This document shows, piece after piece, positions 56,896 through 64,000 of a DNA stretch of 64,000 nt. The position numbers and the translations under genes were made by a program. The stretch is from Dendrophyllia cribrosa (Eukaryota; Cnidaria; Anthozoa; Scleractinia; Dendrophylliidae). The DNA is taken from assembly GCA_024195265.1 (NCBI GenBank), contig JAJLRJ010000003.1, positions 28,942,158-29,006,157 of the forward strand, read 5' to 3'. The notes under the pieces were generated by a model that made no database searches, had not been told where the DNA came from, and worked only from the letters and a program-made list of their open reading frames with translations. Position 1 is the stretch's first letter. Every line of letters begins with the position of its first letter.

Positions 56896-57999
56896 TCAAC
56901 TCAAGTTTCCATTTATACCATAACTATATTAACTATCCTTGGGGGAGAATCTCGGGTTTCAATTTACGCACCTTTTTAAAATAGTCAAACCCTGCAACCA
57001 GGGCTCGAGACTTAGCGGATTTTGGCTTTCACTTAGCCATTCTGGTTTACTAAAAATGGTACTGCACCGGACGGAAATGAAACTGAAAATTATTTCATAT
57101 CAATCGCAATTTAAGTAAATTGAGAGAACAGAAACTATCACATAGACTGTAAACGGCATCATATTAAGAACGATTTTTCTTTTCTGTTTCAAAAGCAACA
57201 AAGGAAAGAATCAAACTGCTTTGCGCTGTTGATTTTATATCATGCATGAAATCAAGCGGAACTTCCAGGCATCACGTTCATTTAGCATAAATAATGAGGT
57301 CAAAAGGTCACATACACGTTTTTCCAAAAAGAAAGTATCTTTCTTGTTCGAAAGTTTGAATGATTTTGAAATTAATTTGGTTTTTATATTTACAAATTCA
57401 AAATAAGTTAAAACGGAGTAAAATATGTTCAATTCGGTTGAAAAAAGAAAGCCAATAGCAGCACTAAATGTCTCGGAGATTTCCCCCCCCCCCCCCCTCC
57501 TTCAACTGTTGCTGTAACTACCCCCCCCCCCCCCCCCCCCCTCCTCCCCCTTTACCACCCCCGTACAAGTCTGGACAGTGAAAATTCATTTTGGCTAGTT
57601 AAATCAAACCTGTCACTAGCCACTAGGTTCATAGGCTAAAAAGTTAGTCTCGAACCCTGCAAACTCTGTCTTTTAGCTGTATGAAGTGGTACAAGGCTGG
57701 AACTCTTGAACACAGAGATTTTATGGTATTCAAGAGGAATTATTTATTTATTTTTTAGGATTTTTTTTAACAAATTAACCACCGGTAGGCCATGGCCTAC
57801 CCCATGGCCTACCCCATGGCCTACCCCATGGCCTAGGCCATGGGGTACCCCACGTTTTGTCCCTACCCTTTCTTTTGTGTCACATTATGATAATGAATCT
57901 GAAACAAAGGAAAATCAAAATCAAACTGGTTTGAACATTTTTAAACCAAAGAAAAATTTAAACCACAACATATACATGTAAGCTTAAGCTTATCAGGCA

Positions 58000-59700
58000 G
58001 CCTCTAGCTGATTTCAAAAATGGTTGCCAACCATGGAACAGTGGTTTTGAGTGCCAGTTTGAGGTATATTTATAGCTCTAAAGATTATATCATACCTTGA
58101 TTAAAATGGAGTTTATCAGCTTCTTCGTAGTTTGAACGAATATGATCGAGCATTGTTGAGCAGAGCCTGTGAATAGCGCCTGCGATACAGTGATTAGCAG
58201 GGATTACGTAGGCACGGTCGCATAGCCGCGCGCTAAGCTCAAATTACCAATGGCCAATCGAATCGAAGGGCTGAAAGATCGCAAGAAGGCACTCATAGGT
58301 ACATGTACTCTGACGTTGGTGAGGTTCAACCTCGAATGTACTCGACAAATTGCTTGTAAAAGCTACCACTAGTACAAGAAAGATTAGTTATCACTGTCTA
58401 CTCAACGCGATCGCCGGTACAAGATGTAGCGAAACGATCGCACTGGCCGTGCCGACCTCGAATGTTGGAATTCTCATGAGAAATTTAAGGTGAGTTCCTT
58501 CCTTATTTTCTAACTGAGTTTATAAGATTCCTTGCACATATACATGCAAGCTTTAAACCTTTTTTTGTGCCTTGCGAAATGATCAATGACCCGATCGGTA
58601 CAGCTTTGCAAAAAAACATTGCCTTCGAACGCGATCAATGCATTATTGTACCGGTATTGCATGTAGATCTTTAGTGAAGCCTACATAAACTGTATGTAAA
58701 CGTACCAAGCCATTCTCTGAGTCGAACGATTGCATTCTATTGGATTCGTTAATTGAAATCAAATCAGTTGATCGAATTAATATTTTGCCTTAGCTTTGTA
58801 TGGAAGTATATTGGAAACCATATGCTCTGTAATATTAGCTACAACATGTAACCCACATGGAAGCTCAAATTACATTGTGCTGTTTAGCTTTAGAAAGATC
58901 CAAGAGACAGCAGCACATTGCTGCACTGCACATAATTCCATACAGTGTACATGTACAAAAAAAGTCATGTACATCTGCTTTTTTTTTTTTTTTTATACAG
59001 CTTCATCTGTACTTGTAAAATAATTGCGTTCGACGAAGAAGGACGCATACTCAGTCCTGGAGTATGCCAGTTTTGGCAGAAACGAAAACAGTGGTCTACG
59101 TCACCAACCATAACATGGTCACCATGGCGATGATCTTTTTCAAAACATTCAAAATGGCGGACAAGTGAGAGGAATCGAAGAGTATGGACAAAAATGCTCG
59201 TTTAATCGTGCCTTTTTTCTTGTCTTCTCGATGTCTGTGAATTGGGAAACACATCGAGGGTAGAGAAAAGCCATTCTTGCGCTAGAACTCTTAGTTTCTC
59301 GTGCACTTTATAGTACTAATGGCACTACGTACTACGTAGTCTTAGGTAGTCTACTTCGAAAAATATAGGTAAGCACGCTAACGAGTTTGCGCCTGTTTAT
59401 TTCGTTTTATTTTCATATTGTTAGAAAAAAGAATGCTTTGGAAACAAATAAGCAAGTGAGCTGCTCTGTATTTTTTTCTGATGTTTGAAGAGAGTAATTT
59501 TTTGAGTAATTTAGCCGGTTTACACACATGTAGTTTTATATGGTGAGGTAAAGCATTTTTGTTTTGTTGTTTTCGTTGATTCCGTTTCGGCACAAGCTTT
59601 CATTTTTGAGTAAAATCTCTGGTTTTTCGAATTTGTCTTTCCGTTTGTTTGTTTTTTTCTGATGAAGTTCTGTCCTGGTGTACGAGTTCACAAGGGATTT
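58000..59700. other. Intergenic sequence, no supported gene
   Basis: Unique-looking DNA. A TTTTTTTTTTTTTTTT run lies at 58979-58994 and an AAAATGGCGGACAAG motif at 59151. Nothing else was recognised. Confidence 0.3.
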
Positions 59701-59708
59701 CACAATTA

Positions 59709-60090
59709 CAGTAAAAATCCCCGTAGAACCTACATTTTTTAAGTCTGGCAAAATAGGTTCTTGTATTTTGGGGTAGTTATTGGCAATTTAGGCTTAGCAG
59801 GTTCTTATTTTTTATGAAGGAGATATAAGGTAGTTGTAGATTACTAGAAAAAAAAAATAACTTGGGTTTTTTCCTTAAATATGCAGTATTTATTCGTAAT
59901 ATAATTTTGAAATCTCGAAATTGAAACTCCTTGGTTAAAATGTTTATCATAATTTAACTGTAACCCACATATAAGAAGGTTCCTGCTTGATCTATTTTGG
60001 TAAAACAGGTTCTTATACTTTTGGGTACTGACATGGATTTCTGTCAGCAGGTTCTTAAACCACAAGGTTCTTACACGCATATTTTTACTG
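59709..60090. mobile_element. Mariner-type MITE (TA site)
   Basis: The ends are CAGTAAAAAT and ATTTTTACTG with TA on both sides. The inner part repeats AGGTTCTT several times. Length is 382 bp and there is no coding capacity. It lies 52 bp before the hairpin of the Polinton fragment. Confidence 0.65.
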
Positions 60091-60142
60091 TATATCCCCT
60101 TTGTATTGTGTCTGCCTGTGTTTAATTTTTTTGTCCTTGAGA

Positions 60143-60258
60143 AGTGAGTACAGTGCTAACCGGGGACCACCACAACATATCAAAATAAGGCCTCCTCGCC
60201 GGCTCGGAGCCCTTATTTTGATATGTCGTGGTTATCCCCGGTTAGCACTGTACTCACT
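60143..60258. other. 116-nt hairpin upstream of the polymerase gene
   Basis: Arms of 48 nt (60143-60190 and 60211-60258; AGTGAGTACAGTGCTAACCG and its complement) match except at about four positions. The 20-nt loop CCTCCTCGCCGGCTCGGAGC is itself nearly self-complementary. It lies 101 bp before the polymerase start. It could be a solo foldback MITE or a Polinton control structure. Confidence 0.7.
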
Positions 60259-60359
60259 ACTAGTTGTTAGCAATCTTGCACACAACCCGGCAGCACACCC
60301 CACACCGGCCTGGTATAGCCAATTGAAGAAAACGTAAACACTGTATATATACCCCCAAC

Positions 60360-62513
60360 ATGGCAATGGCAAACGCTGCACCAAACTTCAACAGAGCACA
60401 TGCTGGCTACCACGGATGGCTTGCCAGTTACCGAATGGATGTTCCACCTGATCTTGGCAGAAAGGATCTTCTTCTATTTCACAATGAAGTCCTTGACAAT
60501 ATGCTCGGCGTCATAGAAGAGCAATCCTACGAACTTGGGCCTTTGAAGTTTCAATACACAGTCTTACTAGACATTAAGAAGCAGACAGACGAAGGTGAAG
60601 TTAGGGAACAATGCTACGTAGGAGGAGATGGCAACCCAACCATCCAAAATGTTTTCAATCGCAAAGAAGTAAAAAGAAAACTTAGGGCCAGAATAGACCA
60701 ACTTAGGGAGAAAGTCGCTGGCTGGACAGAAAGAGGTTCAGGATGGGTCTTCGACGGTATCAGAACTGTCTTTCTCGACTTCTCTAGAAACAATCCAATA
60801 AGAGGCGGTTCATATATCCCTCTACCACCAAAGCTCAAGGTAAAGCAAGCAATCATAAATGTCAAAAACAGAGATGATGCTTGTATTAAGTGGGCTTTGA
60901 AATCAGCATTCTTCCCTGCCATTGCACACTCTGACAGACCAAGCCAATATCCTCGAGAAGATGTCTTCAACTTCACAGGCATCTCCTTTCCAACACCTTT
61001 GCATGAGATTCCAAAGATTGAGAGGCAGAACGACATTGCAATCAACGTTCTAGGCTGGGATGGCGGTAAGGTAGTGATCTACCATGTTAGTGAGATGGAT
61101 GCCCCTGACATACCAAGTGTCAACCTCATGCTCATCACAAAGACTGATAACCACACTGGCAATACGAAGTTTCACTACTGCTACATAAAGAGCCTAAGCA
61201 GGCTTCTTTATAGCCAACAACAATGCATTGGCCACCGTTTGCACTTCTGCACTAGGTGCTTGCAGGGCTACACATCGGAAGGAGTCCTCGAGAAACACCG
61301 CACTCTATGCATAGGAGCCGCCTCTCGCCAAACAAAAATCGATATGCCTGAGAAAGGCAGAAACACTCTGCAGTTCACAAACTACCAGAGGCAGATGAAG
61401 GCGCCGTTTATCATCTACGCTGACAGCGAGAGCATCATCGAGAAGGTTGACACATGCATACCAGCACCCGGTAAAAGCAGCACAACACAGACCGAGATCC
61501 ACAAACCCTGTAGCTTCTCCTTCATAGCCGTGCGATCTGATGGAGAGGTGGTGAAAGACTTCCTTTACCGTGGTGAAGACTGTGTGCAAAGGTTTCTTGA
61601 TGCTCTTGTTGAAACTGAACTAGAGTTAAGGGAATCACTCAAGCAGGAGGTGCCGCTGCAAATGACAGGGCAAGACCGGTATGACTTCTACACCGCAACC
61701 ATTTGCCACATCTGCAAGAAGGACCTTGTCAAGTACAACCAACGTGATGAGGTCGATTTCTTTCACTCAGAAACGGGCGAATACATCGGTAAGGCTCACA
61801 GGCACACAAAATATCCTGGTAGCCGAATACCTTGCTTTTTCGAACTCTACAATCGATTCAAACCAGATGACGGCAAGTGGGCCAAGAGGCAGCCTAAGCC
61901 AGACGATGCTGAAGATAACAGTGACTGCATTGAATGTGGCCAGCCTCTTTTACGCCCACAATTCAGAGACGAGGTCAGAGATCACTGCCACATAACTGGT
62001 AAGTATCGCGGCGCAGCCCACAATGTGTGTAACCGGAGCTACTTCCGCATCGACCCAAAGAAAACAATCATTCCGGTTGTCTTTCATAATCTGAAAGGCT
62101 ACGACGCTCACCATCTGATGCAGCACATCGCCGAGATCGAGGGCACACCCAATCTGAGATGTATCCCAAACAATATGGAGAAATACATCTCATTCTCTCT
62201 CGGCAGACTCAGGTTCATTGACAGCTTGCAGTTCATGTGCTCTAGCCTAGACAATCTTGTAGGCTCCAAGAAGCAAGAGGACTTCGATATCACAAAGCGG
62301 TTTATAACTAACCAAGCCAAAAGAGGACTATTACTCCGCAAGGGCGTTTATCCCTATGAGTACATGGACTCCTTCGAGAGATTCAACGAGACATCCCTCC
62401 CGCCTGATGAACAGGCCAGTATACACGGGTATGTGCATCCTCGATCTCTCCAAAACCTTGATGTACAGGTTCTATTACCAGCACCTGAAGTACAAGTACG
62501 GCGCACGGTGTGA
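60360..62513 (+). CDS. Polinton family-B DNA polymerase, N-terminal fragment
   Basis: The 717-codon frame starts MAMANAAPNF. After a cnidarian-type N-terminal region there is a Cys/His finger (C297, C300, H313, C317). The 3'-5' exonuclease follows: Exo I YADSES at 353-358, NLKGYDAHH near 577-585, and FIDSLQFM near 619. Between these lies an endonuclease VII-like zinc insert (CHICKKD near 449; DHCHITGKYRGAAHNVC near 541-557). Family homology stops after YEYMDSFERFNETSLPP, about nt 62405; the last 35 residues are out-of-frame read-through. The remaining palm is in another frame (next entry). The enzyme should replicate the element by protein priming, but this copy is broken. Base composition is richer in GC than its flanks, which fits late arrival. 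Confidence 0.85.
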   Translation: MAMANAAPNFNRAHAGYHGWLASYRMDVPPDLGRKDLLLFHNEVLDNMLGVIEEQSYELGPLKFQYTVLLDIKKQTDEGEVREQCYVGGDGNPTIQNVFNRKEVKRKLRARIDQLREKVAGWTERGSGWVFDGIRTVFLDFSRNNPIRGGSYIPLPPKLKVKQAIINVKNRDDACIKWALKSAFFPAIAHSDRPSQYPREDVFNFTGISFPTPLHEIPKIERQNDIAINVLGWDGGKVVIYHVSEMDAPDIPSVNLMLITKTDNHTGNTKFHYCYIKSLSRLLYSQQQCIGHRLHFCTRCLQGYTSEGVLEKHRTLCIGAASRQTKIDMPEKGRNTLQFTNYQRQMKAPFIIYADSESIIEKVDTCIPAPGKSSTTQTEIHKPCSFSFIAVRSDGEVVKDFLYRGEDCVQRFLDALVETELELRESLKQEVPLQMTGQDRYDFYTATICHICKKDLVKYNQRDEVDFFHSETGEYIGKAHRHTKYPGSRIPCFFELYNRFKPDDGKWAKRQPKPDDAEDNSDCIECGQPLLRPQFRDEVRDHCHITGKYRGAAHNVCNRSYFRIDPKKTIIPVVFHNLKGYDAHHLMQHIAEIEGTPNLRCIPNNMEKYISFSLGRLRFIDSLQFMCSSLDNLVGSKKQEDFDITKRFITNQAKRGLLLRKGVYPYEYMDSFERFNETSLPPDEQASIHGYVHPRSLQNLDVQVLLPAPEVQVRRTV

Positions 62514-63000
62514 GCTACCCTACACCGACACAGACTCTCTCCTACTCGAGATCAAGACAGAGGACATCTACGAAGACATGAGGCGCAGTCTCTGGCACTA
62601 TGACACGAGCGACTATCCCAATGACCATCCCTTGCACAGCCAAGTAAAGAAGAAGGTCATCGGTAAGATGAAGGATGAGTGTGCAGGCAAGCCGATCTCG
62701 GAGGTTATCGCGCTGCGATCAAAGATGTACTCAATCCTTCTCGAGGGTGACAAAAACATCAAGAAGGCGAAGGGCACGACCAAGGTTGTTACGAAGAAGG
62801 AGATTAAACACCAAAATTACAAGGATGCGCTCTTCAGCAGGCAATCCTTCAAGCACGGGATGGACAGGCTTCGAAGCAAAGACCATCAGATCTTCGGCGA
62901 GCATCTCAACAAGACAACACTGTCACCCTTTGACTCCAAGCGCTGGATCAAGGATGATGGTGTCCACACACTGGCATACGGACATAAAGACATACACTAG
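62404..63000 (+). CDS. Polinton DNA polymerase, C-terminal fragment
   Basis: In the next frame, homology resumes at once with LMNRPVYTGMCILDLSK and contains the palm motif C YTDTDSLL, then the conserved tail (GKPISEVIALRSKMY, LSPFDSKRWI) to the stop at 63000. The switch point at about 62405 leaves no spacer. Palm motifs A and B, which lie between the two parts in intact relatives, are absent. This therefore looks like a precise internal deletion of several hundred codons plus a frame change. A nearby upstream ATG (62356) is not a family start. Catalysis is not expected. Confidence 0.8.
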   Translation: MMNRPVYTGMCILDLSKTLMYRFYYQHLKYKYGARCELPYTDTDSLLLEIKTEDIYEDMRRSLWHYDTSDYPNDHPLHSQVKKKVIGKMKDECAGKPISEVIALRSKMYSILLEGDKNIKKAKGTTKVVTKKEIKHQNYKDALFSRQSFKHGMDRLRSKDHQIFGEHLNKTTLSPFDSKRWIKDDGVHTLAYGHKDIH

Positions 63001-63006
63001 CCTGCG

Positions 63007-63546
63007 CTAGAGTCCAGCCGGTGGTAACTGAGTGGCCGGTGGCACAACCATCAACTCCTCACGAACAAACCCTCTCTTAGGGCCGTCGTAGAGATAATAA
63101 ACGACAGGTGCATCTGGCTTGGTGACAACCTTCTCAATGTTGTGGACCTTCAAAGACCAGATGGGATCAGTCGCACGCCTTCCGCCCCCTTCCAGCTCGC
63201 CGGGGTAATAAAGATATCTCACACTCACCCGGGGTGGGAGCTTCTTCTCATTCACCCCCACAGGCCTAGCATATGGAGTCGCAGGTTTGGCAGATATTGC
63301 TTTCTCTTTGATCGCTTGAGCGGGCTTCTTGCCAGTGAGTCTTGTCACTTCATTGTTCAAGGCCGAGACAACATCTGGCAGCCTTTTAACCCATGCAGTC
63401 GACCGGCCAGAGGGCATATTCATTTCAACGGCATACTGATAACCAAACAACCTTTCAGCCAGGGTTCGGTTGAATCTCTCCACAATTGCTTGGTCTCTGT
63501 GGATATCAACCCGCCCGCGACGAATGGTCGTTTTCTTGTTTTCCAT
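63007..63546 (-). CDS. Polinton integrase, C-terminal part
   Basis: The 179-codon minus-strand frame converges on the polymerase with six bases between the stops. It reads IVERFNRTLAERLF near residues 22-35, the end of a retroviral-type (rve) core. A linker and an SH3-like tail follow (RYLYYPGELEGG, IWSLKVHNIEKVVTK, VYYLYDGPKRGFVREEL). The zinc-binding N-terminus and the two catalytic Asp are missing, because an in-frame stop lies 15 codons upstream of the Met. Integrase normally inserts the element; this copy should be inactive. Confidence 0.8.
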   Translation of the reverse strand: MENKKTTIRRGRVDIHRDQAIVERFNRTLAERLFGYQYAVEMNMPSGRSTAWVKRLPDVVSALNNEVTRLTGKKPAQAIKEKAISAKPATPYARPVGVNEKKLPPRVSVRYLYYPGELEGGGRRATDPIWSLKVHNIEKVVTKPDAPVVYYLYDGPKRGFVREELMVVPPATQLPPAGL

Positions 63547-63594
63547 GGCCTTATTAGATATAATTAGTTGAAGTTTGTGTTTAAGCTATTTTTA

Positions 63595-64000
63595 GTAACA
63601 AAATGGCGGGAATTTCGAAATTCAAATAATGATATCTTTTCACTGATTCAAGATATTTCAGTTATCTCTTCAGTTTTGAAGTTTTTGGAACTTGTTCTTT
63701 TTGAAACTGTCACAAAATAGCTCAAAATGTAAGATCTAAATTTTGGCGCCAACTTTGTGACGTCACTTTCCCGCCAAAAACACTAAAAAATAAAAATCCA
63801 AAACCATAGTTCCCTCTGCAATGACAATATCTGTTATCGTCGAAAATATGAGGCGAACTGGAGGAAAACTGACAAAGATAACTTGTATAAAAAAAATTTG
63901 GCCCAATTTCGATCAAAAATTTCCAAGCGTGAAACTACAGCGAAATCCCCGCGCGCTTGACGTGTAACGAGTCTTGTGCAAGTGGAAGTGCAGCTGTTAC
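63595..64000. other. Flank with diverged repeat copy
   Basis: The part 63595-63860 resembles 46530-46820 (GGCGGGAATTTC, CGCCAAAAAC, CAATATCTGTTAT). It marks the right limit of the Polinton fragment. No gene seen. Confidence 0.4.

Larger units (their letters stand above)
55220..57975. mobile_element. Inverted-repeat element with mirrored minisatellites
   Basis: The arms 55220-55515 and 57655-57975 are inverted copies (TATGTTGTGGTT end; GTAGGGACAAAACGTGGGGT and CAGCCTTGT blocks inside). Each arm carries a 12-bp GGCCATGGGGTA array (55318-55389 and 57786-57848). AAGCTTA flanks both ends as a possible duplication. Nested inside is 55926-56895. Confidence 0.65.

Noticed and set aside
60614..61045. 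143-codon minus-strand frame
   Set aside because: It is the antisense shadow of the polymerase gene.

Overview
The window looks like an anthozoan (coral or sea anemone type) nuclear scaffold. It is AT-rich, its one clear gene has many small exons and long introns, and almost everything else is layered transposable elements. Remnants include LINEs (an endonuclease relic, an L1/Tx1-type ORF1 plus RT, and a LINE ORF2 3' end), a BEL/Pao pol fragment, a possible Penelope-like 3' end, piggyBac/Kolobok-type TTAA elements, Harbinger-type and TA-site MITEs, a Mutator-like TIR element and part of a Polinton/Maverick. There is no operon structure, no bacterial-type regulation and no recognisable tRNA or rRNA gene. 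All family names come from memory and motif reading; no database was searched.

Region 1-24.3 kb, minus strand. Nine exons between 24248 and 1608 join with matching GT/AG sites and consistent phases into one open frame of 675 codons. It encodes a secreted protein: a signal peptide, a cysteine-containing Ser/Tyr-rich N-terminal region, repeated beta-sandwich-like segments with a DPDGD motif, and a C-terminal CUB domain. Its introns hold most of the repeats of this half. They include a 3.46 kb foldback element with a 7-bp target duplication, several MITEs with clear target duplications, a nest of TIR elements at 13.2-17.2 kb, and a BEL/Pao relic.

Region 24.3-60 kb. No convincing complete gene was found. 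There is a degraded L1/Tx1-type LINE (26.5-28.1 kb), a piggyBac-like element with a 65-G run inserted in one arm of an older inverted repeat (29.4-29.9 kb), and a G-poor strand segment (30.3-31.4 kb). A possible orphan exon lies at 32.0 kb. Two giant palindromes, 2.4 kb and 4.8 kb, sit side by side, each flanked by TTAA. Further on are a Mutator-like TIR element with a 10-bp duplication (41.0-41.9 kb), another piggyBac-like element (44.9-45.8 kb), a ~600-bp tandem repeat split by a TA-flanked element (47.5-50.4 kb), a 500-N gap beside a minisatellite, an AAGCCTGG hairpin tract, and an inverted repeat carrying a mirrored 12-bp minisatellite (55.2-58.0 kb).

Region 60-63.6 kb. This is a Polinton/Maverick fragment. 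Its protein-primed family-B DNA polymerase has a clean internal deletion and frame change, and it converges on the C-terminal part of a retroviral-type integrase. A near-perfect 116-nt hairpin precedes the polymerase.

Recurring themes are long self-complementary elements at TTAA, G/C homopolymer runs near TIR ends, and TIR elements that carry an ATGGCG-type start codon with a short ORF, in two cases followed by a splice donor.
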